From: Vibrio splendidus
GTDB lineage: Bacteria; Pseudomonadota; Gammaproteobacteria; Enterobacterales; Vibrionaceae
Assembly: GCF_003345295.1 (NCBI RefSeq)
Contig: NZ_CP031055.1
Coordinates: 2,480,001 to 2,544,000, forward strand
Direction: 5' to 3'
Length of the DNA: 64,000 nucleotides
Shown: positions 37,957 to 47,570 of the stretch, piece by piece
How the letters are laid out: the number at the start of each line of letters is the position of its first letter
How positions within the stretch are numbered: the stretch's first letter is position 1
Notes under the pieces: model-generated
The model's input: the letters and a program-made list of their open reading frames with translations, nothing else
What the model was told of the DNA's origin: nothing
Databases searched by the model: none
Program-made: the position numbers and the translations under genes

Positions 37957-38958
37957 CTATTCCATCTCTCTCACTTCTGCTAACGCTCTGTTTAAGTTTT
38001 CATTTGCTACTTTGTAATAAGATGATTTTTTATCGATAGCTTGTTGTAAATATGGAACCGCCTGATCAGGTTTTCCTTGTAAGATCAGGAAATATCCAAC
38101 ATTATTCAACGCTTCCGGTGCATCCATATGCCTCATGAACACGTTGGTTGCCTTCTTAATATCCCCAGAAGCTAAATAAATAAGCGCCAGATTATTCTGA
38201 GCTTTTTCATTATTCGGCTCTAACTCTAAAGCTGAACGCGTGTACTGATACGCTTCCTTGTAGTTACCGTACATATAATGAGAGTAGCCCATATTCAACA
38301 AAGCTTTGACTGAGCTTTTATCTATCGTCAGTGATTTTTTAAAGTACTCTTGTGCGATCTGATGCTTTCCGTCAACATCTTCCAATACACCAATTCCCAT
38401 ATAAGCTAGCGCTGGAGACATACTATCGACCTTCAAACTGGCCACTTCACTTTGGTTCAATGCTTGGTAGTTTTGGATAGTTTCACTGCTTTTTAAACGA
38501 ACTTGGTCTGAATTAATCGCTTTAAAGAAATAACTACGTCCTTCATCTGTGCGACGTTGTTTGGTGTATAGAACGCCTAACTGCTCCAACACTTCTGTGT
38601 GGGCAGGGTTAAAATCTAGCGCAGCAAGGTAAGCTCTCTCGGCCAACGCATAATTACCGCGAGATGAATGTATTTGGCCAATAGTGAACAGGGTTTTATC
38701 GTGAAACTCTTTTTCAGGGAAAGACAAAGAGCGTATGTATTCATACAACGCCAAGTCTATGTTGTTGTCTCGCAGAGCAATGTCACCGCGCATAATTGCT
38801 TCTTTCTCATTAAGAGGTGGCTCATCGCTAGTTAAAGTATCGATTGGCTTACCGGAATACAATTCTGCATCAAATTGATTAGTTGGTTCATCAGAAGAAG
38901 CACAACCGAATAGCAAAACTGGCAATAAAAGAAGAAGAAACTTATTGTAGAAAATCAT
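37957..38958 (-). CDS. tadD: Tad pilus assembly lipoprotein TadD (TPR protein)
   Basis: A 333-residue lipoprotein: signal peptide with lipobox LLFGC (Cys19), then tetratricopeptide repeats, for example around LFTIGQIHSSRGNYALAERAYLAAL, KALLNMGYSHYMYGNYKEAYQ and AQNNLALIYLASGDIKKA. TadD is thought to act as a pilotin-like factor for the Tad secretin and to organise the outer-membrane complex. The ATG at 38958 overlaps the tadC stop (ATGA); an in-frame start 27 codons earlier lies inside tadC and would destroy the signal peptide. It is followed closely by the glycosyltransferase-like genes. Confidence 0.9.
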   Translation of the reverse strand: MIFYNKFLLLLLPVLLFGCASSDEPTNQFDAELYSGKPIDTLTSDEPPLNEKEAIMRGDIALRDNNIDLALYEYIRSLSFPEKEFHDKTLFTIGQIHSSRGNYALAERAYLAALDFNPAHTEVLEQLGVLYTKQRRTDEGRSYFFKAINSDQVRLKSSETIQNYQALNQSEVASLKVDSMSPALAYMGIGVLEDVDGKHQIAQEYFKKSLTIDKSSVKALLNMGYSHYMYGNYKEAYQYTRSALELEPNNEKAQNNLALIYLASGDIKKATNVFMRHMDAPEALNNVGYFLILQGKPDQAVPYLQQAIDKKSSYYKVANENLNRALAEVREME

Positions 38959-39926
38959 AAACTTGCTCCCGGCGCACTTAATGCGTCCATTACAATCAAG
39001 AGTCCAGGGCCAAGTGCAACAATGAAAAAGCAAGGCCAAATAAATATCAACATGGGAAATAACATTTTAGTCGGTATTTTCGCCGCGATTTCTTCAGCGG
39101 CTTGCTGACGCTTATCTCTAAAGTCTTCGGTATAGTCACGGAGCGTTTGCGCTAAACTTCCGCCCATTCTCGATGCATGAGAAAGCAAAGAAACCAAACC
39201 TTCCAATTCGACTAAACCGGTTCGTTCAATAAGCTGCCTAAGCGCATCAGGCATAGTGACGCCAGCTTGGATTTTGGCAAACACAGTCTCTAGTTCATCC
39301 GCAAGCTCCGGCTGAGAAATATAGAGTTCTGATGCAACACGTCCAAGAGCTGCATTAAAGCCAAGTCCTGATTCAGTACATACAACAAGAAGATCAAGCG
39401 CATCAGGGACGCCGTTTCTGATTTTTTTCTGACGCTCTTTTTGTAGCTTACTTAGAATAATATTAGGTGTGAATGTGCCAAGAAAAACACAGGTCATGAT
39501 GAGTAAATTATTATAATCTCCGCCCAACGCTATGTAATAAACCATAAAGCCCGCGACGATACCTATCAAGCTAGATAAAACCTTCAACGCATAGAAAACC
39601 GATAACGAACTCTTCTCATGGAACCCGGCATGCATCAACTTTTCCGAGTAAGTTTCATTATCTTTTTTATTACCTTTACTTATAAAAGGGCTTAATGATT
39701 CTAACGTATTGGAAAAGTCGTATGGTTTTCTGCCAGTCGGTGCCCCGTCTTCTGATATCTGTCTCAGTTTCTTGTCCAAAGGAGAACGAGCTCCTAAAAA
39801 TAGAAATCCAAGCGTTAGTGTTAACAAGACTGTTGTAAGCAAAATCATCGAATAGATAACCATCTGAGAGCTAACTCCAAAGTCTGCTAACATCTGCTTC
39901 CAAACTTCAATATTTAATAATTCCAT
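38955..39926 (-). CDS. tadC: Tad pilus inner-membrane platform protein TadC
   Basis: A 323-residue type II secretion F-domain protein that, with TadB, forms the inner-membrane platform on which the TadA ATPase works. An N-terminal membrane segment (about 19-44) is followed by a cytoplasmic region with LDLLVVCTESGLGFNAALGRVA, the T2SF four-helix core and a C-terminal membrane helix ending in GPGLLIVMDALSAPG. It starts 3 bp after tadB and overlaps tadD by 4 nt. Confidence 0.93.
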   Translation of the reverse strand: MELLNIEVWKQMLADFGVSSQMVIYSMILLTTVLLTLTLGFLFLGARSPLDKKLRQISEDGAPTGRKPYDFSNTLESLSPFISKGNKKDNETYSEKLMHAGFHEKSSLSVFYALKVLSSLIGIVAGFMVYYIALGGDYNNLLIMTCVFLGTFTPNIILSKLQKERQKKIRNGVPDALDLLVVCTESGLGFNAALGRVASELYISQPELADELETVFAKIQAGVTMPDALRQLIERTGLVELEGLVSLLSHASRMGGSLAQTLRDYTEDFRDKRQQAAEEIAAKIPTKMLFPMLIFIWPCFFIVALGPGLLIVMDALSAPGASL

Positions 39927-39929
39927 AGG

Positions 39930-40895
39930 TTAAATCTCTATGCTGATGATCTTTTTAATCCACAAGGCTCCGATAGCCAAAAGAACAATACCGACACTGA
40001 CCATCGAGAGACCGCGAGGATCTTTATAGAGTGGCTCTATATACTCGGGGCTAGCGACCCTTAAGGCGAAGAACAAACCAAATGGGGATAACGTTAAGAT
40101 CCATGCTGATAAACGACTTTCAGCAGAGAGCGTTTTGATTTTTCTTTCCAGTTTAAAACGCGCTCTCAGTACTTCAGATACCTTTTGCAGGTTTTCAGAT
40201 AAGTTACCCCCAGTCTCTTTTTGCAACATTACGGCACTAGAAAATGCCAACATTGAGACGGTTGGTACTCGTTCTGTCATCTGTAGAATCGCTAAGCGTA
40301 AGTCATAACCATAGTTAAGTAGGTTATAGGTATTTTTAAATTCAATACCGATTGGATCTGGAAGTTCTTCGCCAACTTCATTGAATGATTGGACGAGCGG
40401 TTGTCCTGCTTGCAATGCGCGTCGAATAATATCTAAAGCCTCAGGAAGTTGTTCCTCAAATCGAGCCATTCGGTAAGTCACTCGATTTTGCACAAATAGA
40501 TAAGCGATAACCCAAACAAAAATGAACGCCGCGACACTAATGAACCATACTTGGTTCGTCATTATCGATATCAACGTGAGTGACACACCACAAAGAGAAA
40601 CAATAAGTAAGAACCTGCTTAACGTCACTTTCATACCGGCTAGTTCCAACATTTTTTTCAAGCCAGCGAAGAAAGAAATAACGATGAGCTTACGATCTAG
40701 CGGGGACAGCTCTTTGTTATAGTGTTCTTTGAGTAATGACAAACTCTCTGCATCGATATTACGTTGCGTCTCTTTCAAACGTCGAGACAACTCTTTGTGC
40801 TTCGCTTTTTTCCCTGCAGCAGGGAGCAACAAAGCTTGAGAGATAAAAAGCACCGCAATGAATAATAGACCTAATGAAACGCTTACATTGTCCAT
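39930..40895 (-). CDS. tadB: Tad pilus inner-membrane platform protein TadB
   Basis: A 321-residue T2SF-domain membrane protein. Membrane segments lie near residues 5-23 and 90-130, followed by EALDIIRRALQAGQPLVQSFNEVGEELPDPIG and the helical core, then two C-terminal helices. It partners TadC. It starts 9 bp after tadA with GGAGAG as ribosome binding site. Confidence 0.93.
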   Translation of the reverse strand: MDNVSVSLGLLFIAVLFISQALLLPAAGKKAKHKELSRRLKETQRNIDAESLSLLKEHYNKELSPLDRKLIVISFFAGLKKMLELAGMKVTLSRFLLIVSLCGVSLTLISIMTNQVWFISVAAFIFVWVIAYLFVQNRVTYRMARFEEQLPEALDIIRRALQAGQPLVQSFNEVGEELPDPIGIEFKNTYNLLNYGYDLRLAILQMTERVPTVSMLAFSSAVMLQKETGGNLSENLQKVSEVLRARFKLERKIKTLSAESRLSAWILTLSPFGLFFALRVASPEYIEPLYKDPRGLSMVSVGIVLLAIGALWIKKIISIEI

Positions 40896-40904
40896 AATCT
40901 CTCC

Positions 40905-42356
40905 TTAACCTTTGGTCTCACTAAAGAGCTCGAAAGGCAGGTCGAGTCCACGTTTGACTAACTGGTCATGGTATTGAGGAACGACCCCCGTTGCCGTGAA
41001 ATAACCGATAATATTGCCGTCTTCATCAATACCTTTACGCTGAAAACGGAATATTTCCGACATAGTGATCACCTCACCTTCCATGCCGTTGATCTCTTGG
41101 ATACTCACCATACGACGCTTACCATCTTCTTGGCGTTCCATTTGAACAACAAGGTGGATAGCCGAAGCAATTTGAGCTCGTAAGTTTTTGGTTGATATGT
41201 TCCACCCTGCCATCGAGAACATGTTTTCGACACGACTTAAGGCATCACGAGGGGTATTCGCGTGAATGGTCGCAAGAGATCCATCATGACCGGTATTCAT
41301 CGCTGCTAGCATGTCAACAGCTTCGCTACCACGCACCTCCCCAACCACAATTCGATCAGGTCGCATACGTAAGGTATTTTTAACCAATTCACGCTGGCTG
41401 ATTTCTCCCTTCCCTTCAAGGTTGGCAGGACGGGTTTCTAGGCGAATGACGTGAGGTTGTTGAAGTTGTAACTCCGCCGAGTCTTCTATGGTAATAATTC
41501 GTTGATCTCGCGGAATGAAACCAGAAAAGATATTCAGTGTGGTTGTTTTCCCAGACCCCGTCCCTCCTGAAATCAAAATATTCAGCTCACCTTTCACGGC
41601 TGCCTCCACAAACTTAGCCATCTGAGGCGAGACTGAGTCGTAACCAATTAAGTTATCCATAGTCAAACGGTCAACAGCAAAACGACGAATTGAAACAGAA
41701 GGGCCATCGAGTGCGAGAGGAGGGATAATCGCATTAACACGGGAACCATCAACTAAGCGGGCATCTACCATAGGTGATGCTTCATCTATACGACGACCAA
41801 CCTGACTGACGATACGGTCAATAATGTTTCTTAAATGGCGATCATCAAGAAAAGTATAGGGCGTTTTTTCGAGTTTACCCCTTCGCTCAACGTATACACT
41901 TTTAGGGCCGTTGACCAATATATCCGACACAGTTTCATCAGCTAATAAGGGCTCCAACGGACCAAGGCCAAAAACTTCATCTTCTATCTGTTTGATGACC
42001 CGTTTTCGTCCTTCAGCACTCAATGCATGGCTGCCATCTTCGGCCATTAACTGTACAATTGCTTCGTGTAAATCTAACTTGGCACGCTCTTTCTCCAAGC
42101 TCGAAAGCAACCCTAAATCTAGGGTTTCAAGCAGCTGCTTATGAAAGAAGTGTTTGATTGATAATTCTTGCTCCAGTACTTTTCGAGCCTCGTCAATCGC
42201 CTTCTCCTTTTCAACGCTCGCTTCAGCATTCCGAGAATGACTAGACATCTCAACATTGGATAAACGTTCAACAGGATTGGCATCTTCTGAATCATGCGAA
42301 ATCTGTTCTACTTTTTTTTCAAACTCTGGATTTACATTTTTTCGTTTAAAGAACAT
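40905..42356 (-). CDS. tadA: Tad pilus secretion ATPase TadA
   Basis: A 483-residue hexameric secretion ATPase of the VirB11/CpaF branch, which powers Flp pilus assembly and retraction. The N-terminal domain contains EVFGLGPLEPLLADETVSDILVNG. The ATPase core has Walker A GGTGSGKTT with Lys270, the Asp box ITIEDSAELQL, Walker B RPDRIVVGEVRG and the His box GHDGSLATIHANT. The ATG at 42356 has GAGGGA upstream at a good distance; the GTG one codon earlier is too close. It lies 33 bp after tadZ. Confidence 0.96.
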   Translation of the reverse strand: MFFKRKNVNPEFEKKVEQISHDSEDANPVERLSNVEMSSHSRNAEASVEKEKAIDEARKVLEQELSIKHFFHKQLLETLDLGLLSSLEKERAKLDLHEAIVQLMAEDGSHALSAEGRKRVIKQIEDEVFGLGPLEPLLADETVSDILVNGPKSVYVERRGKLEKTPYTFLDDRHLRNIIDRIVSQVGRRIDEASPMVDARLVDGSRVNAIIPPLALDGPSVSIRRFAVDRLTMDNLIGYDSVSPQMAKFVEAAVKGELNILISGGTGSGKTTTLNIFSGFIPRDQRIITIEDSAELQLQQPHVIRLETRPANLEGKGEISQRELVKNTLRMRPDRIVVGEVRGSEAVDMLAAMNTGHDGSLATIHANTPRDALSRVENMFSMAGWNISTKNLRAQIASAIHLVVQMERQEDGKRRMVSIQEINGMEGEVITMSEIFRFQRKGIDEDGNIIGYFTATGVVPQYHDQLVKRGLDLPFELFSETKG

Positions 42357-42389
42357 CACAATCCCTCGTGTTTACTTTTCATCAACGCA

Positions 42390-43610
42390 TTATGAAAACA
42401 ACTTTTTCAGCCACCCTTTCTCTTCCTGCTCCGGTGGTGAAAGAACATGAGATAAGTCGATGATAGAGCGAGTAATAGAGCTTTTTTTTCTCGACTGAAC
42501 TAACGGCTGCCCCAAGTTGGCACTCTCTAGCGCGACTTTAAAATCATTTGGCATAAGATGTATGTCGTGGTTGCCCACTGCTTGCTCAATGTCTTTCAAC
42601 TTAATTGAATGTCGCTTTTCATAACGGTTGAGAATGACCTCTATTGAGTCACTTTGTAAGCCGTACTCAAATTTCAGAGATTTAATTAGTCGGCTTGTGT
42701 TTTTTACTGACACTAAGCTCTGTTGCAAAACCAAAAGAACCTTAGTTGCCGGTGAAATGGCAGATGCAAACACATGGTCAAGTCCCCTCGAAAGGTCAAT
42801 GATCACATAAGGGTAGAAACGACGCAGAATTGGAAGCAATCTGCCAATTTTCTGAGCCTGTTCGAAATCATCAGCGTTATTTTCATGTTTAAAGCTTAGA
42901 ACATGGAGACCTGATTCGTGTTTATTTACTAACGATCCCAAGGACATTTCATCCAAATCATTAGAACTGTTGATCGCATCAGAAACACTGTAAGTCGGTG
43001 CTATGTTCAAGTAGTCGGGAATCACGCCAAATTGAAGATCAATATCGAGTAAAAGAACTTCGTTGGGGTGTTGAGTGGCCATCTCAATGGCAGTATTTAA
43101 CGCCAAGGTGGTTGCCCCCATCCCTCCTTTGGTATTCAAAAATAAGATAAACTCTCCGTAACTGGAGTTCTCAAGCTTTTCGGAAGCCGTTTTCTTCAAT
43201 AATGGAAGTAAGTCCGATAGAGTCACATTATGAGACAAAAAATCTGAAGCCCCTAAGCGAAGTGCGATTTTTAATGATCCATTATCGCTTTCATCACCGA
43301 GCACAACTAAAGACAAATCCTTGTCCTCTAAAGACAAATCATACCCTTGCAACTCAACCATTTTTTGAGCCCAATTCCCATTAGCTTCAACGAAAATAAG
43401 CTCTGGGACATCTGCACTTTTTAGGTATTCTTCACTCATTGCCGCAAGAGAAAACGACGTCACATGAACATTTCGGCATTTTTTTAGTTCTTGACTCATG
43501 TGCGAATGAAAGCCGTCAGTACTGTAGACTAACCAAACCTTCAGATTCGTTCTTAAACGCGTCATATCCTTATCGTTTTCATTCGGCGTTATTTTGATCG
43601 CTTCCCCCAT
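42390..43610 (-). CDS. tadZ: Tad pilus localisation ATPase TadZ (CpaE-like)
   Basis: A 406-residue ParA/MinD-superfamily protein that places the Tad machine in the cell. The N-terminal half is a receiver-like domain without clear phosphorylation residues; the C-terminal half begins FLNTKGGMGATTLALNTAI, a deviant Walker A in which GGMGATT replaces the usual GGVGKTT, so the second lysine is absent while the first (TKGG) is kept. That pattern is frequent in CpaE/TadZ. DIDLQFG follows. The ATG at 43610 has AAGGAG upstream; a start 12 codons earlier overlaps tadF. Confidence 0.9.
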   Translation of the reverse strand: MGEAIKITPNENDKDMTRLRTNLKVWLVYSTDGFHSHMSQELKKCRNVHVTSFSLAAMSEEYLKSADVPELIFVEANGNWAQKMVELQGYDLSLEDKDLSLVVLGDESDNGSLKIALRLGASDFLSHNVTLSDLLPLLKKTASEKLENSSYGEFILFLNTKGGMGATTLALNTAIEMATQHPNEVLLLDIDLQFGVIPDYLNIAPTYSVSDAINSSNDLDEMSLGSLVNKHESGLHVLSFKHENNADDFEQAQKIGRLLPILRRFYPYVIIDLSRGLDHVFASAISPATKVLLVLQQSLVSVKNTSRLIKSLKFEYGLQSDSIEVILNRYEKRHSIKLKDIEQAVGNHDIHLMPNDFKVALESANLGQPLVQSRKKSSITRSIIDLSHVLSPPEQEEKGWLKKLFS

Positions 43611-43636
43611 ACATTTATCTCCTTTTAAATAACCGC

Positions 43637-44134
43637 TTATGGGCATCTATTCCATATGTTAGTGCTAGTTTCAGTTTCAGGCCTCACCACTCCCAGACTT
43701 TCTGCTGGTAGTATTGTTTCAAACGCAGGAGCAGCAAGAAATCCATTCTCTCCTAGAAAGCTTAGGTTACTGATTAATTGAATGCCATACCCCGTAGCCC
43801 TAGCACGCACAAACTTGATGCTGCCAAAGTTCGCTTCAAAATCAGAAGCAACCTCTCCCCCGCTCGCGTCTAAGTAAGCCACTTCTAAGTTGGCATCAGT
43901 AAATCCAACAAGAGGAATATCATCCACTACCATTCCCGCAATATTGTCTCTATCTAGGACGTAACATACCGTCGCTAACCTAGCAGCCTTCCTAGTCGCT
44001 TCACTGACCATTTGCAGCGAAAATATATAGGCACCTAACGCTAAAATGAGGAAGAGCAGCAGAAAAATTAATGATGAGACCAGAGTGAACTCAATAATGG
44101 CAAGCCCTTTGGTTCGTCTTTTAAGTCTTATCAT
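43637..44134 (-). CDS. tadF: Tad minor pilin TadF
   Basis: A 165-residue TadE-like pseudopilin. The basic N-terminus is followed by GLAIIEFTLVSSLIFLLLF, a prepilin-like cleavage site before LAIIEF with the key Glu, and a transmembrane helix. The periplasmic part ends with SLGVVRPETETSTNIWNRCP. It probably joins TadE at the pilus base or tip. Its start overlaps the tadE stop (TGATG). Confidence 0.87.
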   Translation of the reverse strand: MIRLKRRTKGLAIIEFTLVSSLIFLLLFLILALGAYIFSLQMVSEATRKAARLATVCYVLDRDNIAGMVVDDIPLVGFTDANLEVAYLDASGGEVASDFEANFGSIKFVRARATGYGIQLISNLSFLGENGFLAAPAFETILPAESLGVVRPETETSTNIWNRCP

Positions 44135-44562
44135 CACAGCACCCTCATCACTGAAGTCACACTTAATGGAACAGTAAAACTCTCATTAGAAAAAGGGATA
44201 GACAAAAAGAGTGGAACATAATCATACGTCACACTAACTCGTACATAACTGTCGCCTGAAGGCGAGGTTACGGTCACATCCGATGTCGTCAATGAAGATA
44301 ATACAGCTGTTCCTGCGCTGTTCTGACCATAGACCACGACATTCTGAATTTCAGACGTCGGTGCGATGGTTCCACCAATGGTTCCATACACTTCACTAAC
44401 CGCATAACGAGCGCCATTCTGCACTGACTTCGATATCACATTGTAATGAACAAGAATATTGCCAAGCTCTAGAACTAAGACTAGAAAAAACAATAAGACG
44501 GGAGTCGCAATAACCATCTCTACGGCAGCAAACCCCTGTTGAAATTGATTAGATTGCTTCAT
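44134..44562 (-). CDS. tadE: Tad minor pilin TadE
   Basis: A 142-residue TadE-family pseudopilin: short N-terminus, GFAAVEMVIATPVLLFFLVLVLELGN with the conserved Glu at +5 after the likely cleavage Gly, one membrane helix and a small periplasmic beta-rich domain. ATG 44562 follows the tadG stop by two bases; a TTG two codons earlier overlaps tadG and is less likely. Confidence 0.88.
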   Translation of the reverse strand: MKQSNQFQQGFAAVEMVIATPVLLFFLVLVLELGNILVHYNVISKSVQNGARYAVSEVYGTIGGTIAPTSEIQNVVVYGQNSAGTAVLSSLTTSDVTVTSPSGDSYVRVSVTYDYVPLFLSIPFSNESFTVPLSVTSVMRVL

Positions 44563-44564
44563 GA

Positions 44565-45833
44565 TCAAGATTCCCCACTATTGGGGTCCTTATACAGAAC
44601 AATCTTATAAGTCCCTTCCGTTGTCGACGTTGTACTACCAGATCCACCAGCAACACTGCAAGAGTGGATAAACTCACCAAAAACGGCGGGTGTACCTGAG
44701 TTGTTAGTTGGTGCTTTTTGCAACAAGAAAAAGCAGCCAATTTTGTTTACGGTAAAGTCAGTTGCACCACCACTTTTACCTGAGCAATCAACCATAGGAA
44801 TGGGTAAAATACGACGCCAAGCAACACCATTAGATGCACACCCGGAACCGCCGTTTGCTATACAAGCGTTGGTATCTGACTCATATTGAGCATAAGTATA
44901 ACTTCCGTCAGAATCGATCTCTCCCGTACCGGCATCAATTGTAATTTCATTGGTAGGTTCTGTGGTTACATAATCTGAAGGGTAATCGGATGCCGATAAA
45001 CCACCGCCATAATCGCCAAAACGAGTATTCAAACCATCACCTGTGGGGCCAACCGTGCCACCAGGTTTCGTCGTGATATCTTCACCAATTTTGACTGGCT
45101 GGTCATAGCTGCCACCTAAACCTTCTTTGACGGTTTTACCACCGGAACCGAAATCCAACAGATGATAATTACCGTTGCCCATTTCTGACAAGCTACTGTC
45201 ACCCACCTTCAATGCGTGGACCGTTCCGACTTCATATCCAAATACATTAACTATCTCTTCGCCTGTCACATCATGGTAGCCATCTTCAGGATCAATATCG
45301 TTATCCGAAGTGCCATCACCAATACAGACGCCGATGGGTACAACATTATTAACTACTTCTTGCCCAGAGCTTGGCCCAGCAACGGCACTTGCCGATACTG
45401 CCTTATCAAGGCCAAACATATGAATGAAAAATTCATCCATCTCTAGTGCATCCACGCGAACTCGCACATAAACATCATCACTTGCACCGAACGTCGCCGT
45501 GCCAGTAAAATCCTGTGGGTCATTCGAATAATCAATGCTTATAGAAGCGGTCGAGAAATCAATTTCGTGGTTCCCTGTTGAAGCCGCCATGGCATTGAGC
45601 GCCGTACCGACCTCCGCGTCTACCGAGTCTTTATCTTTGCTGTTGTCTAATATGGTTGCGGCAGCCAGCGCCGCAGAATCAACTGCATTTTGTAAGCGCG
45701 TTTTATTTACAACCATATGGTTTATGTCTACAGCTAGCGCTGAGACCGCTAGAAAAACCAACAAGGCAGCAGTAATCATCACCACAACTAAGCCTTGTTG
45801 TTTTTTAGGGCTTTGTGATACTCGATACAACAT
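44565..45833 (-). CDS. tadG: Tad pilus protein TadG
   Basis: A 422-residue protein with the Tad/TadG N-terminal domain: QQGLVVVMITAALLVFLAVSALAVDINHMVV (about 13-43) followed by NKTRLQNAVDSAALAAATIL, which is strongly conserved in this family. The rest is a long Gly/Ser/Asp-rich periplasmic region with several cysteines (for example CIGDG, NACIANGGSGC and CSGKSGG), suggesting disulphides. I see no convincing von Willebrand A domain, which many TadG proteins carry. GGAGG lies seven bases before the ATG. Confidence 0.87.
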   Translation of the reverse strand: MLYRVSQSPKKQQGLVVVMITAALLVFLAVSALAVDINHMVVNKTRLQNAVDSAALAAATILDNSKDKDSVDAEVGTALNAMAASTGNHEIDFSTASISIDYSNDPQDFTGTATFGASDDVYVRVRVDALEMDEFFIHMFGLDKAVSASAVAGPSSGQEVVNNVVPIGVCIGDGTSDNDIDPEDGYHDVTGEEIVNVFGYEVGTVHALKVGDSSLSEMGNGNYHLLDFGSGGKTVKEGLGGSYDQPVKIGEDITTKPGGTVGPTGDGLNTRFGDYGGGLSASDYPSDYVTTEPTNEITIDAGTGEIDSDGSYTYAQYESDTNACIANGGSGCASNGVAWRRILPIPMVDCSGKSGGATDFTVNKIGCFFLLQKAPTNNSGTPAVFGEFIHSCSVAGGSGSTTSTTEGTYKIVLYKDPNSGES

Positions 45834-45849
45834 ATGAGTACCTCCAGAT

Positions 45850-46098
45850 TTAGTTAAAATCTTCTAAGATCTGGCTACTACTTCCGGACAGATCGTTTTC
45901 ACCTTTGCCAACATATCTGTCGTAACCAGTCTGCATCCGCTCCCCTGTACCATCAGGTACTTCGAGTAAATTCTCTTGGGTAGCATTAGGGTTATACGTT
46001 TGCTCTGTTTTCACTAGTGCCACCGAATGCCCTAAACGAGCATCGTTCGCACAGCCAACTAATAACATTGCGAGAAAGATCATCATTATTTTAGTCAT
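45850..46098 (-). CDS. Small lipoprotein in the Tad operon
   Basis: An 82-residue protein with a signal peptide and lipobox MLLVGC (Cys16), then a hydrophilic tail with no recognised domain. AAGGGG precedes the ATG. It lies between rcpA and tadG, where other Tad operons have rcpB or another outer-membrane accessory gene. It may assist the RcpA secretin, but I see no similarity that would prove this. Confidence 0.8.
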   Translation of the reverse strand: MTKIMMIFLAMLLVGCANDARLGHSVALVKTEQTYNPNATQENLLEVPDGTGERMQTGYDRYVGKGENDLSGSSSQILEDFN

Positions 46099-46107
46099 AT
46101 CATCCCC

Positions 46108-47562
46108 TTATAAATCATGCCCAAATGAGCCTTCGCTACCACCATCAGTCGGTGATATATCCTGTGAAGCTTGAGATTGCTCTGAATCAGATTCAGACGG
46201 TTCAGCTATGTAAGCGCCTCGGCCTAATAAGTAATATTCCAAATCATTAGGGTCAACAAAAGCATCTGTGGGTAAGGTCACTTTGCTTCTATCAATAGGC
46301 TTTGCCAACCTCGGAGTTACTAAGATTACTAATTCAGTTTCTCCAGATATGTACTCTTGGCTGTTAAAAAGTTGGCCTAAAATCGGCACATCTCCAAAAC
46401 CTGGCATCTTGTTACTGATGTCCCTAACATTCTCACTCAACAACCCCGCAATACCGATAGTTTGTCCGTCGGCTAGCTCCAGTGTTGATGACGCGCTACG
46501 TCGAGTAATAGGTGGGATAAAATAAGTCGCATTTGTGGTACCCGGATCAATGGTCAATGAGCTGGTATTGGCTATCTCACTAACATCAACGGCTAGATTT
46601 AAATTGATTTTTTTGTCACTGAGTACCGTCGGTATAAACTTAAGCCCTACACCGTATTCTTTGTATTCAATGGTAATGCCATCTTCGTCTGGCACAGGGA
46701 TAGGAAATTCACCACCCGCTAAAAACTCAGCCTTAGAACCACTTAATGCGGTTAAGTTAGGTTCAGCCAATACCTTAGCGACCCCGTTTTGTTTTGCTAC
46801 GTCCAGTGCGAAAGTAAACAGAGTATTACTATCAATGAAAGACCCTAAAATGCCGTAGTCCGTCGACGTGGGAATATTGAAGATAGGCGTAGCTCCTAAT
46901 ACTCCGGCAGGTACAGAAGACGCCCCCCAAGAAAAGTCAGAACCACTGGTTTGGAAAAAATGGAAGTTCGCATCAAACTTTCTCACTAAGCTTCTTTGAA
47001 CCTCGGCAACCGTCACCTCTAACATAACCTGTTGCGCGCCACCTATAGACATCAGGTTAATAACACCTGTCGCTGCAGCTTGTTCACTGCCGCTTTCTTT
47101 GGATTCGTCAGCAGCCTGCCCTGATGAATAAGTTTCCGCGATTCGCATCGCCACATTCATTTGTTGCTGGTTACTGACCTGACCACTCAGCAACAAACGG
47201 TTCTGCGCGCTGTGCACTTCAATAGTTTCATCAGGAAGAAACTCATACAATTTAGCTTTGAGGCTATTAAGATCATGAGTAACCTCAATATTAATAGACT
47301 CGATCAACTGACCTCGTGAATCCCAAGCCATTAGGTTTGTCGCACCTAATTTTTTGCCGATTAAGAACAATTCATTTGATTTTAAAATTACAATATCTAA
47401 GACTTCAGGATCACCAAGAGAAACCTTCGCCGCTTTTCCCGACAGCACCACATGCGTAGATTTATGATGTGGAACCGTGACTGTTTTTCCCGTCTGTAAC
47501 GCCGCAACACTGGCCGTCGAAAAACAAATCAGGCTCAAAACACACGCAATTAATATTTTCAT
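46108..47562 (-). CDS. rcpA: Tad outer-membrane secretin RcpA (CpaC)
   Basis: A 484-residue secretin precursor: signal peptide cleaved near SVA (20), an N-terminal pilus/secretin domain (KAAKVSLGDPEVLDIVILKSNELFLIGKKLGATNLMAWD), a BON-like domain (EIHSAQNRLLLSGQV-type), and the secretin core with VLAEPNLTALSG, GGEFPIPVPD, GIAGLLSENVRDISNKMPGFGDVPILGQLF and ELVILVTPRL. It forms the outer-membrane channel for the Flp pilus. It follows rcpC by 8 bp. Confidence 0.94.
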   Translation of the reverse strand: MKILIACVLSLICFSTASVAALQTGKTVTVPHHKSTHVVLSGKAAKVSLGDPEVLDIVILKSNELFLIGKKLGATNLMAWDSRGQLIESINIEVTHDLNSLKAKLYEFLPDETIEVHSAQNRLLLSGQVSNQQQMNVAMRIAETYSSGQAADESKESGSEQAAATGVINLMSIGGAQQVMLEVTVAEVQRSLVRKFDANFHFFQTSGSDFSWGASSVPAGVLGATPIFNIPTSTDYGILGSFIDSNTLFTFALDVAKQNGVAKVLAEPNLTALSGSKAEFLAGGEFPIPVPDEDGITIEYKEYGVGLKFIPTVLSDKKINLNLAVDVSEIANTSSLTIDPGTTNATYFIPPITRRSASSTLELADGQTIGIAGLLSENVRDISNKMPGFGDVPILGQLFNSQEYISGETELVILVTPRLAKPIDRSKVTLPTDAFVDPNDLEYYLLGRGAYIAEPSESDSEQSQASQDISPTDGGSEGSFGHDL

Positions 47563-47570
47563 ATTTCACC

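Noticed and set aside
38959..39039. Longer start for tadD
   Set aside because: It lies inside tadC and would bury the lipoprotein signal peptide; ATG 38958 overlaps the tadC stop in a usual coupled way.
41192..41383. Small plus-strand frames within the tad genes
   Set aside because: All are antisense to conserved coding sequence, without ribosome binding sites or recognisable domains.
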